From the NCBI GenBank assembly GCA_020634855.1, contig JACKAU010000004.1, positions 124,001-188,000 of the forward strand: a stretch of 64,000 bases of DNA. Reading direction: 5' to 3'. Position numbers and translations under genes: made by a program. Under the pieces are notes generated by a model. That model ran no database searches. It worked only from the letters and a program-made list of their open reading frames with translations, and was not told the DNA's origin. The DNA is from Anaerolineales bacterium (GTDB taxonomy: Bacteria > Chloroflexota > Anaerolineae > 4572-78 > J111). Below are positions 16,789 through 25,979 of this stretch, in pieces. Positions within the stretch are counted from its first letter, which is position 1, and every line of letters begins with the position of its first letter.

Positions 16789-17058
16789 GTGGCACTCTCG
16801 CGGCAAGAGAAAGAAGATATTATTCAAAAGTTTCAAGTTAAAGATGGCGACACCGGCTCATCAGTGGTGCAAATAGCTCTCCTGACGGCCAGAATCAACC
16901 AATTGCAAGAGCATCTGAAAGAGCATAAGCACGACAACAGTTCGCGACGCGGTCTGCTCAAATTGGTTGGGCAACGACGTCACCATCAGGAGTATTTAAA
17001 GCAAAAAGATCCGGATCGATACCAAAGCGTAATCAGCGAACTTGGTCTCCGGAAGTAA
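16789..17058 (+). CDS. rpsO: 30S ribosomal protein S15
   Basis: Primary 16S-rRNA-binding protein of the small subunit. The 89-residue product is full length with the family signature: GDTGSSVVQIALLTARINQL, then EHLKEHKHDNSSRRGLLKLV and GQRRHHQEYLKQKDPDRY. The start is GTG at 16789, fixed by AAGGAG eight bases upstream. It is followed by a strong terminator and then pnp, the order common in many bacteria where S15 and polynucleotide phosphorylase are adjacent and each is post-transcriptionally controlled. Confidence 0.98.
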   Translation: MALSRQEKEDIIQKFQVKDGDTGSSVVQIALLTARINQLQEHLKEHKHDNSSRRGLLKLVGQRRHHQEYLKQKDPDRYQSVISELGLRK

Positions 17059-17086
17059 TTACATGATGATTTAGGTATGGCAATTT

Positions 17087-17134
17087 AAACGAGTAGACGA
17101 GGGGATCGCACCCCTTTTCTGCTCGTTTGTTTTA
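17087..17134 (+). terminator. Rho-independent terminator after rpsO
   Basis: AAACGAGTAGACGAGGGG pairs with CCCCTTTTCTGCTCGTTT around loop ATCGCA, followed by a T-rich tract. It ends the rpsO transcript 28 bases after the stop codon, so pnp probably has its own promoter or depends on readthrough. Confidence 0.88.
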
Positions 17135-17180
17135 TAAAATCAAACCATCTTTTCGGCGAGTGGCGTTTTGAGTAACCATT

Positions 17181-17270
17181 AAAGTCAATTTGCAATTAGT
17201 GTTTAGCAATTAATGTTTTAAGCTGTGACCGTCTTATTAATTGCTAACTACTCATTGTCAATTGGCTTTA
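17181..17270. repeat. Imperfect inverted repeat before pnp
   Basis: Arms of about 34 bases at 17181-17214 and 17237-17270, both containing TTAGCAATTAAT and its complement, with a 22-base loop. It lies in the leader between rpsO and pnp. pnp mRNA leaders in other bacteria fold into a double-stranded stem cut by RNase III, so a functional role is possible; it could equally be another copy of the A/T-rich palindromic repeats seen elsewhere here. Confidence 0.65.
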
Positions 17271-17329
17271 TGGATTCTCGGAGACGGCAATAACTCGATC
17301 TGAAAGGAAATATCGAGGAGTTTTTTACA

Positions 17330-19597
17330 ATGGATAAACCCCAACTCTACCAATATAAAGCTAAACTTGGCAGCGATGAGATTATTTTTGAAACGGGCCA
17401 ATTAGCCGGTCAAGCCGGCGGCGCGATCATCGTTAAATCAGGCGACAGCATGCTGCTGACCACGGCTACCGCCGCTAGTAACACGCGTGATATCGACTTC
17501 TTTCCCCTAAGCGTCGAATTTGAAGAAAAGCTGTATGCGGCCGGTCGGATTCCGGGTAGTTTCTTCCGGCGCGAAGGCCGTCCCAGCGAAGAAGCCATCT
17601 TGACGGCTCGGCTAACCGACCGCCCCCTGCGCCCGCTTTTTAACAAAGAATTTCGCAATGAAGTTCAAATTATCATCACCGCGTTGTCTTCCGACGGCGA
17701 TACCTATTTGGATATCCTGGCGATCAACAGCGCCAGCGCCGCGCTAACCATTTCCGATATTCCCTGGGATGGACCCATCGGCGCGGTTAGAATTGGCCTG
17801 GTCAACGGCGAATTTGTAGTCAACCCGACCACCGGCCAATTGGCAACCAGCGATCTCGATCTGCGGGTGGCCGGTACGGAAGATGCGATCCTGATGGTCG
17901 AAGCCGGAGCCAGTGAGGTACCCGAAGGCCAAATGATCGAAGCGCTGCGTCTGGCGCACGAGTCTATTCAGGATATTATCCGCGTGCAGAAGGAAATGCG
18001 CGAGCAGGTGGGCAAACCCAAACGCGAGTTTGTAGCCGACTCAACGCCTGACGATATTAAAGAGAAGATTTTGGCTCAGGTGGGCAGTAAAATCGAAGAC
18101 GTTGTCCGCGAGGGCGGCGATAAAGAAGCTTTCAATACGGCCATTAACGCCATTCGAGATGAAGCGGCGGCCTATTTTGAAGAAGATGAAACGGTTACCC
18201 TCAAATATATCACCGACGTTCACAGCAAAGTCTTGAAAAAGGCCGTCCGAAGCCACATCATCAACAACGGTATTCGGCCCGATGGACGCGATCCCAAGAC
18301 GGTTCGCCCGATTTGGGGCGAAGTCGGCGTTTTGCCGAGGACGCACGGCTCCGGAATTTTCACGCGGGGCGAAACTCAGGCGTTGACCATTACGACCTTT
18401 GGCACCCCCCGAGATGAGCAAAAGCTCGATACGCTGGGGCCACAGGAATTCAAGCGCTATATGCACCACTATAATTTCCCGCCGTTCTCGGTCGGCGAAA
18501 CCGGCCGGGTCGGTTCGCCCAGCCGCCGCTCCATTGGACACGGCGCCCTGGCCGAGCGAGCGCTGCTGTCCGTCATACCGCCCATCGAACAGTTCCCCTA
18601 CACCCTCCGGCTGGTTTCGGAGGTGCTAAGCTCCAACGGGTCAACTTCGATGGCCAGCGTGTGCGGCAGCACCCTCAGTTTGATGGATGCCGGCGTTCCG
18701 ATTAAAGCGCCGGTGGCCGGAACGGCGATGGGGCTGATTCAGGAAGGCGATCAGTTTGTGGTTCTGACCGATATTCAGGGTATCGAGGATGCCTTGGGCG
18801 ATATGGACTTCAAAGTGGCCGGCACCCGAGACGGTATTACGGCCCTCCAAATGGATATCAAGATTAGCGGCCTGCGCTGGGATATTCTGGAGCAAGCTTT
18901 GGGTCAGGCTTTGGAAGCTCGGTTACATATTCTGGATAAGATGCATGAGATTATCGCCGAGCCGCGCACCAAGTATTCCAAATACGCGCCGGCGATTACC
19001 ACTATGCAAATCGATCCGGATAAGATTGGTAAATTAATCGGCCCCGGCGGCAAGACCATCCGGGCCATTCAGGATGAAACCGGCGCTAAAATCGATATCG
19101 ACGATGACGGCACCGTCTTTATTGCCGCCAACGATCAAGAGTCGAGCGCTCAGGCTCTGGCTTTGGTCAAGTCGTTCACCGAACAGGCCGAGTTAGGCAA
19201 GATTTACACGGGCAAAGTGGTCAGAACGGTCGATTTTGGGGCGTTTGTCGAGATTCTGCCCGATACCGACGGCTTGGTCCCCATCTCGCAACTGGCCGAT
19301 TATCGCGTACCCACGGTCGAGGATGTCGTCCAGGTTGGAGACGAGATAATGGTCATGGTGACAGATATCGATGATGCTGGTAAAATTCGTTTATCACGCC
19401 AGGCCGTTCTGGAAGGCTGGAGCCTTGAAGAAGCCCGCCAAAACGACAAGCGAGTCAGCGGCGGCGGCCGTAGCGGCGGTAATCGCGGCGGCCGTGGCGG
19501 CGGCGACAGGCGTGGTGGCGGCGGCGATCGGCGTGGCGGCGGCGGCAATCGTTCCGGCAACCGAGATCGAGATAGAAACCGCGACCGACGAAATTAA
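17330..19597 (+). CDS. pnp: Polynucleotide phosphorylase
   Basis: 3'-to-5' phosphorolytic exoribonuclease of the RNA degradosome. The 755-residue protein has two RNase PH-like halves (RRSIGHGALAERALL and SNGSTSMASVCGSTLSLMDA in the second, catalytic half), an all-helical linker, a KH domain with GKLIGPGGKTIRAIQDETGA (about 560-580), and an S1 domain (GKIYTGKVVRTVDFGAFVEI, about 625-695). The tail beyond residue 710 is a Gly/Arg/Asp-rich low-complexity stretch, probably a disordered RNA-binding extension. GAGGAG about 12 bases before the ATG serves as the ribosome site. Confidence 0.98.
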   Translation: MDKPQLYQYKAKLGSDEIIFETGQLAGQAGGAIIVKSGDSMLLTTATAASNTRDIDFFPLSVEFEEKLYAAGRIPGSFFRREGRPSEEAILTARLTDRPLRPLFNKEFRNEVQIIITALSSDGDTYLDILAINSASAALTISDIPWDGPIGAVRIGLVNGEFVVNPTTGQLATSDLDLRVAGTEDAILMVEAGASEVPEGQMIEALRLAHESIQDIIRVQKEMREQVGKPKREFVADSTPDDIKEKILAQVGSKIEDVVREGGDKEAFNTAINAIRDEAAAYFEEDETVTLKYITDVHSKVLKKAVRSHIINNGIRPDGRDPKTVRPIWGEVGVLPRTHGSGIFTRGETQALTITTFGTPRDEQKLDTLGPQEFKRYMHHYNFPPFSVGETGRVGSPSRRSIGHGALAERALLSVIPPIEQFPYTLRLVSEVLSSNGSTSMASVCGSTLSLMDAGVPIKAPVAGTAMGLIQEGDQFVVLTDIQGIEDALGDMDFKVAGTRDGITALQMDIKISGLRWDILEQALGQALEARLHILDKMHEIIAEPRTKYSKYAPAITTMQIDPDKIGKLIGPGGKTIRAIQDETGAKIDIDDDGTVFIAANDQESSAQALALVKSFTEQAELGKIYTGKVVRTVDFGAFVEILPDTDGLVPISQLADYRVPTVEDVVQVGDEIMVMVTDIDDAGKIRLSRQAVLEGWSLEEARQNDKRVSGGGRSGGNRGGRGGGDRRGGGGDRRGGGGNRSGNRDRDRNRDRRN

Positions 19598-19605
19598 TAA
19601 TTATG

Positions 19606-19673
19606 GATTGGTCCAGTTTTTTGCACAGACTGCGGTGGGGTAATATGGCCTCGGCCAGGAAACTGGACCAATC
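19606..19673 (+). terminator. Hairpin after pnp
   Basis: GATTGGTCCAGTTT pairs with AAACTGGACCAATC, with a small inner stem (GGCCTCGGCC) in the loop. No long T tract follows, so termination strength is uncertain; it may also protect the pnp 3' end. Confidence 0.7.
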
Positions 19674-19696
19674 TTAACTGGAATGACAATAGCGCA

Positions 19697-19725
19697 TTTC
19701 ACAATCTGTTGGTCTGGTGTATAAT
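19697..19725 (+). promoter_or_regulatory. Probable promoter of lepB
   Basis: TATAAT at 19720-19725 with a poor -35 (TTTCAC) at the ideal 17-base distance, about 50 bases before the lepB start codon and after the pnp hairpin. Confidence 0.5.
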
Positions 19726-19774
19726 GGTCGGACTTTGCAGGGATTAGCAATTTTTAGTCTTGGTGGAGAAGTCT

Positions 19775-20389
19775 ATGTATTCTGAGCAGTATAATACAGA
19801 AGGGTATCACGTTGAACCCGAAGTTGAACCTGAACCCAAACCTTCATTTCTTACCCGAATACTGCATTTAGTTCGAGAAACCTTAGAAACCATTGTTCCG
19901 GCTATTCTCATTGCGCTGCTAATCAATCTGTTTATGGCGCAAGCCACGCGTGTCTACGGCCAGAGTATGGAACCTAATTTGCACACCGACCAACGATTGA
20001 TTGTTGAAAAGCTATCTTATAACCGCTTTTTTCGCCAATATTTCCATACCGATGGCCCGCAGCGAGGGAACGTTGTGGTTATCCGGGTAAATGAACAGAA
20101 TGATGAGTTACTCATAAAACGGGTAGTTGGCCTGCCCGGAGACGTGGTGGAGATCCATGATGGTCAAGTTTTTGTTAATCATCAGCCACTCAATGAACCT
20201 TATTTATCATCGATAACCTCCGGTTTCTATGGACCCGTTACCATCCCACCACTTCACATTTTTGTATTAGGAGATAATCGCAACTTTTCTAACGACTCTC
20301 GAAATTTTGGAACCATCCCGTTGAAGAACGTTGTTGGAAGAGCTTGGTTTTCTTATTGGCCCCCGGAACAGGTCGGATTCATCAACTAA
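19775..20389 (+). CDS. lepB: Signal peptidase I
   Basis: Membrane serine protease (S26) that cleaves signal peptides from exported proteins. The 204-residue protein has one membrane segment (about residues 39-55, PAILIALLINLFM), then the catalytic Ser64 in YGQSMEPN and Lys115 in LIKRVVGLPGD, and the box E motif VLGDNRNFSNDSR. The N-terminal 25 residues are acidic and Pro-rich (EPEVEPEPKP). TTG at 19760 is in frame, but GGTGGAG lies between it and ATG 19775, so the ATG is chosen. Length is typical of the minimal one-span form. Confidence 0.96.
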   Translation: MYSEQYNTEGYHVEPEVEPEPKPSFLTRILHLVRETLETIVPAILIALLINLFMAQATRVYGQSMEPNLHTDQRLIVEKLSYNRFFRQYFHTDGPQRGNVVVIRVNEQNDELLIKRVVGLPGDVVEIHDGQVFVNHQPLNEPYLSSITSGFYGPVTIPPLHIFVLGDNRNFSNDSRNFGTIPLKNVVGRAWFSYWPPEQVGFIN

Positions 20390-20479
20390 CCTTCACCAAC
20401 CCAATCTCCATTGCCTAACACATTTGAAATAGAGATACCGTAGCAGGTGTCTCTTTTTAAATCTATATGAGGAGGAAGT

Positions 20480-21643
20480 TTGTCATCTGCACCCAAATGG
20501 ACGCCAGAATCTAAGCGGTTTGTCTTTATTGCGTGCGTAATATTAATTGCGCTGGCTGTGTGGCGGTTCAGTGTTGTTTTAGCTCCTCTGATCGTGGCCG
20601 TCATTATCGCCTATTTGCTCAATCCCATCGTTAATTGGGTGAGCAAGCGGAGCCGTTTTAGAAGAAGTATCGTCGCCGCGATTATTTATATCGGCTTCCT
20701 GTCTGTTTTGATATTAATCCCAACCCTATTAGCCCCCTTACTCGTGCAACAACTTTCCAATCTCGATTTTAACGTTCAAGGCTTATCTGATGAGCTAGAT
20801 AACGCCATGGGAACCCAAATAAACATCGCCGGCTTTGAGGTAGATATTCCGTCTCTGGTGGAACCTGTCACCGGTAGCCTGGACAGTATTTTTTCCCCCT
20901 TGGCCGCATGGGCGGCTAATTTGGCCGTGGGGATTGCCGGCGGGTTTATTTGGGCGATTTTTATTTTTGTAGTGGGCTACTATATTTTAGTGGACGCTAA
21001 TCGATTTACCGCCTGGGTCGATAGTTGGATTCCGCCCGATTATCTTGAAGAATTTAAGCAACTCCGGCGTACAATAGATGGGGTTTGGAAATCCTACTTT
21101 ATTGGTCAGGTGACGCTGGCTATTATTGTAGGGGTGATTATCAGCGTAGCGACCGGTATTCTGGGCATCAGAAGCGCCCTTATTTTAGGATTGGTGGCCG
21201 CCCTGCTCGAGTTGATTCCCAACTGGGGTTATGGCCTGTCAGGGGCCATCGGCACTGCTGTGGCTTATTTCCAGGGTTCAAGTTACATACCTTTACCCAA
21301 TTGGGCTTTCGCGCTGTTAGTCGCCGGGTTCTATTTTTTGATGTGGCAGGTCGATACCAATTATCTGGTGCCGCGCATTCTGGGTAGCCGGCTGCAACTG
21401 CCGCCGGCGATTATCATCATCGGCATTATTGCCGGGGCCAGCGTCGGGGGCGCTTTGGGGCTGCTGTTGGCCGCACCGACCATCGCCACAGTGAAAGTGT
21501 TAGGCAGTTATATTTATCGACGCCTACTTGATTTAGAACCGTATGTTTTAACCCCCGAACCGGCCGTAGCCGCCAATTTGACCGAACCATCATCACAGAA
21601 AAACAAAGAACTTGAAGAACAAGTGAGAAGAAACGGCAGTTAA
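20480..21643 (+). CDS. AI-2E family transporter
   Basis: Integral membrane protein of the AI-2E/PerM family; members export quorum signal or act as ion exchangers, and the substrate here is unknown. The 387-residue protein shows about seven to eight hydrophobic segments: two near 15-50, one near 65-85, and a C-terminal cluster from 150 to 345, including the family-typical FYFLMWQVDTNYLVPRILGS and a glycine-rich segment. A TTG start at 20480 is backed by a strong GGAGGAAG ribosome site at the right distance. It stands alone, between lepB and the FHA-TolB gene, each with its own spacing. Confidence 0.9.
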   Translation: MSSAPKWTPESKRFVFIACVILIALAVWRFSVVLAPLIVAVIIAYLLNPIVNWVSKRSRFRRSIVAAIIYIGFLSVLILIPTLLAPLLVQQLSNLDFNVQGLSDELDNAMGTQINIAGFEVDIPSLVEPVTGSLDSIFSPLAAWAANLAVGIAGGFIWAIFIFVVGYYILVDANRFTAWVDSWIPPDYLEEFKQLRRTIDGVWKSYFIGQVTLAIIVGVIISVATGILGIRSALILGLVAALLELIPNWGYGLSGAIGTAVAYFQGSSYIPLPNWAFALLVAGFYFLMWQVDTNYLVPRILGSRLQLPPAIIIIGIIAGASVGGALGLLLAAPTIATVKVLGSYIYRRLLDLEPYVLTPEPAVAANLTEPSSQKNKELEEQVRRNGS

Positions 21644-21664
21644 ATGAGATAGACTTTAACCGCT

Positions 21665-21693
21665 TTGACGCTTATTTTGGCGTCTGCTATAAT
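21665..21693 (+). promoter_or_regulatory. Sigma-70-type promoter of the FHA-TolB gene
   Basis: TTGACG and a perfect TATAAT separated by 17 bases, about 35 bases before the ATG at 21729. One of the best promoter matches in the window. Confidence 0.82.
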
Positions 21694-21728
21694 TCACGCG
21701 TTAAATTCAGTATGGGAACAAATATTTT

Positions 21729-24110
21729 ATGGCTGAAAACGTTCACGGAGCCGCCACCCAAGTGCGCAAATCAGCGGCTCCGCAGTTAGAAATCACCCAG
21801 GGTGAAAACACGGGTGATAAATTCAAACTTAAGTTTGATACTAAACTTGGCCGTGAGCGCGATAACGATATTGTGTTGCTCGATGCCAAAGTTTCACGCT
21901 ACCATGCCCAGATTTCCCTCGATGCAGGGCAGTGGGTGTTGTCAGATTTGAACAGCGCCAATGGAACCCTGGTCAACGGGATAACTATTGCCGGGCCGGT
22001 TGCCCTAAATTCCGGCGACCTGCTTCGGGTTGGTGAAACCGAACTTAAATTCACCTTTCCCGGCCAGCCGGACGCGGTCCCCGTGCCCTCACCACAGCCA
22101 CAGGCTGAACCGGCTCCGGCGTCCGCGATACCCGCACCTGCCCCTCAACCGGCTGTCCCCCCCCCCGCATCCACACCTGCCCGAACCACGCCGCCTCGAT
22201 TAGCCTGGATTGCCGGTGGATTGATTCTGCTGGTCTGCTTTGCGGCGGTGTTAGTCATCTACCTGGCGACCAACCGCTTTGCCGACGGCGAGGCCACCGT
22301 GGCTGAAAATCCGCTGCCGGCGGAAGGTGACAGCGGCGAAACCGGCGATTCAACCAGCGACCAGCCTATTTCGGCCGACGGCGCTCCCGAACAACTGGCT
22401 TTAGTCTATGAAGACGATTTTAGCGACTCGTTTGGCGGGTGGGATGATGCCTTCGATACCTATACCCGGAAAGTTTACGGTAACAATCGTTATCAGATTG
22501 AAGTTAACGCCAGTAACCTGGTGGCCTGGGGGCTGGCTAATCGCGATGTGGCCGATTTTGAAATGGAAGTGGAAGCCAAGCTGGAAGATGGCGACCAGAA
22601 GAATAGCTACGGGCTGCTGATTCGCTTCCAGGATCGCGATAATTTCTACCGGTTCGATATTTCGGGCGACGGCTATTTTTTGCTGAGCAAATTTGTCGAT
22701 GGCGAATGGTCCACGCTGGTTGATTGGACCAAGTCAGAATTCATTAGCACCGACGGCTCGGCTAATATTCTTAGAATTGCGGCCTTTGGTCCCGATATCA
22801 CAGTCTGGTCCAACGGTCAGGAATTGGCCTCGGTCACAGATGACTCCTTAACCCACGGCAACTTCGGCTTTTTTGCCGGTACGTTTGCCGAACCATACGT
22901 TTGGGTAAGCTATGACAATCTCAAATTGTGGACTCCGCCAGGCAATGAACTGACCCTAATTCCCACCGCTACGCGTCCTGGGGTAGCGGCGGCGGCTGTC
23001 GCCGAGGTATCCACTCCGCAGCCCTCGCCTACCTCTATTTCGGCCACAAGCACCCCTACCCCGGCTTCTGATGTATCCGAGGAAGCGGAGATAGCACTGG
23101 TCGATGGCAGCAGCGACTCGCCCTTACCCACCCCCACCGTAACGACAACTGTCGAGTCTACCTCTGAGCCGACTGGTGAGCCTACCTCTGAGCCGACTCC
23201 TACCCCGGTGCCGCTGCCCGAGTATGCCTCTCGGGATCAGACCCTGGCCCGAGGTGAAACCAGAGCAACGGGTCGAATCGTCTTTCCGATATACGATGCC
23301 GAGCGGGCAACCTACGATATCTATATGGCCAATATTGCCGACGGGAGCGGAATGACCCTTATCCAAGCCGATGCTAGCCAACCGGCCCTAACCACAGATG
23401 GCACAGATATAGCCTATCGTTCGTGGCAAGCCGACCGGCGCGGTCTCTTTGCTCGAGCGTTAACCGAAGAAGACACCAACGCCTGGGGATTCGATCTGTT
23501 TTTTGAGTCGGCCAGACCGCAATATTCGCCGATTGATGGCAGCTTGATGTATCACTCTCGCAAGAGTGGACGCGAACCGGCCATCTATCAGCTCGTTGAT
23601 GGAGTAGGAGAGGTGATGAGGCACGATGGGTTCCCCGTACAAGGCAAATCACCTAAATGGTCGCCGGATGGGCAGCAGTTTGTTTACAGCAGTTGTATTG
23701 GGGGCAACTGTGGCATTGTCCTCAGCAGCGTCGTCGGCGGCGGACCAAAATTGATTACCGACCATCCGTCCGACACCAACCCGGAAATCTCGCCCGATGG
23801 CTCAACTGTAATTTTTATGTCAGAACGAGGCGGAAATTGGGAAATCTATCGAGTCGATATCGATGGCGATAATCTGGTCGCCCTCACTTCCGACAGCGCC
23901 AGCGATGGCCTGCCGACCTGGTCACCCGATGGCTCTAAAATTGCCTTTGTTTCTAACCGTGATGGTGAATGGGCCATTTGGGATATGGAACCTGATGGGA
24001 CCAATAAACGTCGCCATTTTGCTCTTGACGGGTCCGTAGATGGTGTGGTCCAGCATGATCGGGCCAACAGCCTTGGCTGGGTTGAAGAAAATATAGACTG
24101 GATTCCATAG
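21729..24110 (+). CDS. FHA-TM-LamG-like-TolB propeller protein
   Basis: Single-span membrane protein joining a phosphothreonine reader to extracytoplasmic domains. FHA domain about residues 20-95 (LGRERDNDIVLLD, SRYHAQI, NGTLVNG), Pro/Ala linker, membrane span about 158-180 (LAWIAGGLILLVCFAAVLVI), then a LamG/DUF1080-like jelly roll about 230-400 (DDFSDSFGGWDDAF to VSYDNLKLW). A Ser/Thr/Pro linker leads to a TolB/WD40-like propeller (about 520-760) with repeats such as SPKWSPDGQQF, NPEISPDGSTVIF and LPTWSPDGSKIAF. The FHA side should face the cytoplasm. The jelly-roll domain resembles the two in the kinase protein at the right edge. Its substrate or ligand is unknown. Confidence 0.88.
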   Translation: MAENVHGAATQVRKSAAPQLEITQGENTGDKFKLKFDTKLGRERDNDIVLLDAKVSRYHAQISLDAGQWVLSDLNSANGTLVNGITIAGPVALNSGDLLRVGETELKFTFPGQPDAVPVPSPQPQAEPAPASAIPAPAPQPAVPPPASTPARTTPPRLAWIAGGLILLVCFAAVLVIYLATNRFADGEATVAENPLPAEGDSGETGDSTSDQPISADGAPEQLALVYEDDFSDSFGGWDDAFDTYTRKVYGNNRYQIEVNASNLVAWGLANRDVADFEMEVEAKLEDGDQKNSYGLLIRFQDRDNFYRFDISGDGYFLLSKFVDGEWSTLVDWTKSEFISTDGSANILRIAAFGPDITVWSNGQELASVTDDSLTHGNFGFFAGTFAEPYVWVSYDNLKLWTPPGNELTLIPTATRPGVAAAAVAEVSTPQPSPTSISATSTPTPASDVSEEAEIALVDGSSDSPLPTPTVTTTVESTSEPTGEPTSEPTPTPVPLPEYASRDQTLARGETRATGRIVFPIYDAERATYDIYMANIADGSGMTLIQADASQPALTTDGTDIAYRSWQADRRGLFARALTEEDTNAWGFDLFFESARPQYSPIDGSLMYHSRKSGREPAIYQLVDGVGEVMRHDGFPVQGKSPKWSPDGQQFVYSSCIGGNCGIVLSSVVGGGPKLITDHPSDTNPEISPDGSTVIFMSERGGNWEIYRVDIDGDNLVALTSDSASDGLPTWSPDGSKIAFVSNRDGEWAIWDMEPDGTNKRRHFALDGSVDGVVQHDRANSLGWVEENIDWIP

Positions 24111-24141
24111 AAGGTTAATCTTTTTACCGGAGACTACGAAC

Positions 24142-25524
24142 TTGCTATTTTCCAGATTTGACTCGCAGACCGAAAAAATTCTGGTTGGGATTATCGTTGG
24201 TTTAGCTGTCACGGTGCTGGTTGTGGCTATCCTAAGTGTCAACCAAGTCGATGGGTTTAGCGCGGCTATGTCAACTCCCACCGCCACCAAAACACCGACC
24301 AAAGCCGCTACCGCTACGCCGACCGCTTCAGCTACGCCGACTGAGACATCCACCCCAACGTCCACATCCACTTCAACCTCTACCGCCACACCCACCGCTA
24401 CATCGACCGCTACCGAAACGAGTACACCGACCTCGACCTTCACCCCCGAACCGCCTACGGCCACGTTTACGCCGGAACCAACGATTGAGCCGGTCGACAT
24501 CGTGGCATCTGAGGTTGTTACGGCTATGGTAACTTCAGAGTCACCCTTGACAGCAACTCTGGGGATTTCCCAGACAGCTTCCTTAACCAACACAACCGTT
24601 ATTACCCCCGTTAATACCCCTACCGCCACCTTTACCCCGGCGCCGCGCACCGTGCAAGTCCCGGCCGACCTGCCTGATTATACCCAGGTAGAGGACCATT
24701 TCTGGTTCGGTCGTCCGGTTCTCCCCGAACTTTCCGGTTGGGGCAGTTATTACTACCCCTATGGTACTAATGCCAGGGGACAATATTTCTGGCATTATGG
24801 TATAGACATCGCAGCTAGTCAGGGTACAACCGTTATTGCCGTAGGCGACGGAACCGTGACGCATGCCGACACCGATAAACTCAAGGTCTTAGGTCCGTGG
24901 CCGGACTTCTATGGACAGGCTGTTGTTATTTTGCACGATCGTCGTTGGCAGGGGTTGCCGGTCTACACTTTGTACGGGCATGTCTCGCAGGTGCTGGTTA
25001 AACAGGGCCAAAAAGTGAAAGCCGGCGATCCCATTGCCCGAGTTGGACAATTAGGCGTGGCCTTAGGGCCCCATCTTCACTTGGAAGTTAGAGTTGGAGC
25101 CGGAACCTATGACGATACTCGTAATCCGGACCTGTGGGTTAAACCGGACCCAGGCTTTGGAGTCGTGGCCGGCCGGGTAGTCGATGCCCAGAACTACTTG
25201 GTTCCCCAACAACTAGTCACGCTTCATCGAGCCAGCGAACCGGGGCGCTTTTGGCGGCAAACGTTTACTTATCCTGACAATGTTGTTAAATCCGATGATA
25301 ATTATTACGAGACATTTTCTTTTAGCGATGTTCCGGCTGGAGATTATCTCGTTAAGACCTTTTTTGATGGCCAGCAATTTACCATACCGGTTACAGTTAC
25401 CGATCAACACACCAGTTTTGCTCTAATTAGCCCTAATCAACCGGTACCTGCTCCCAAATCGATCCCGATCATAACGACGCCTTCGGCAATTTCCGTAGAG
25501 GATACTCAAACTCCCGAAAATTAA
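24142..25524 (+). CDS. M23 family peptidase, membrane-anchored
   Basis: Predicted zinc endopeptidase of the LytM type acting on peptidoglycan or another surface polymer. The 460-residue protein begins at a TTG and has one membrane span (about residues 13-33, VGIIVGLAVTVLVVAIL), a long Thr/Pro linker to about 175, and an M23 domain about 215-335 with HYGIDIAA (zinc His and Asp) and GPHLHLEVR (His-x-His). A C-terminal beta-rich domain (VVAGRVVDAQNYLVPQQLV, about 340-430) looks like a carboxypeptidase-regulatory fold. It is 31 bases after the FHA-TolB gene, so co-transcribed. No lipobox, so it is held by the N-terminal span. Confidence 0.9.
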   Translation: MLFSRFDSQTEKILVGIIVGLAVTVLVVAILSVNQVDGFSAAMSTPTATKTPTKAATATPTASATPTETSTPTSTSTSTSTATPTATSTATETSTPTSTFTPEPPTATFTPEPTIEPVDIVASEVVTAMVTSESPLTATLGISQTASLTNTTVITPVNTPTATFTPAPRTVQVPADLPDYTQVEDHFWFGRPVLPELSGWGSYYYPYGTNARGQYFWHYGIDIAASQGTTVIAVGDGTVTHADTDKLKVLGPWPDFYGQAVVILHDRRWQGLPVYTLYGHVSQVLVKQGQKVKAGDPIARVGQLGVALGPHLHLEVRVGAGTYDDTRNPDLWVKPDPGFGVVAGRVVDAQNYLVPQQLVTLHRASEPGRFWRQTFTYPDNVVKSDDNYYETFSFSDVPAGDYLVKTFFDGQQFTIPVTVTDQHTSFALISPNQPVPAPKSIPIITTPSAISVEDTQTPEN

Positions 25525-25979
25525 TGAGGTTGTTCCAATCAGGGTGAATATTGTCTCAAAAAGGGAGCGAGTTACGACTGCCATCTGCTTTACCCAGAAT
25601 AACCGCAGGGCTTTATATACGGATATCTTTGTGTCTTAAAAATGTACCAGAAACAACATATTGGGCGGATATAAGAGCTTTTACCCCCTTACATGATTTA
25701 AAATTTTATGGTATTGTATTAGGTATGAGTCAAAACACCCTGGTAAGTTGATATTAACCCACCAACTCGTACATTAATTAACTCAAGTTGCCACCTGTCC
25801 GAGAACAAGACCTGATAGGTTTTCAACCGAGTCTTAACCCGGCTAAATGGCCCGAATTACCCTGATTTTTCTCTGAAGGGCATCTCCAAAACCTGTCAGG
25901 TCTGATGGATAGCAACTTGGATTATTTAAGTTTCTCTTAACTACACTCTGGCTTACACAGATGTAGGGAGTTTTAAAAG
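25525..25979. other. Intergenic region with long inverted repeat
   Basis: About 455 bases with no convincing gene. CAAGTTGC (25784-25791) and GCAACTTG (25912-25919) form the outer arms. GACCTGATAGGTTTT (25809-25823) and AAAACCTGTCAGGTC (25888-25902) form the inner arms with one mismatch. The inner arm is shared with 32705-32798, marking a dispersed palindromic unit. A 66-codon open frame at 25551 has no ribosome site or recognisable content. Confidence 0.75.

Noticed and set aside
25551..25751. 66-codon frame after the M23 gene
   Set aside because: No ribosome site, no recognisable content, and located in a repeat-rich gap.
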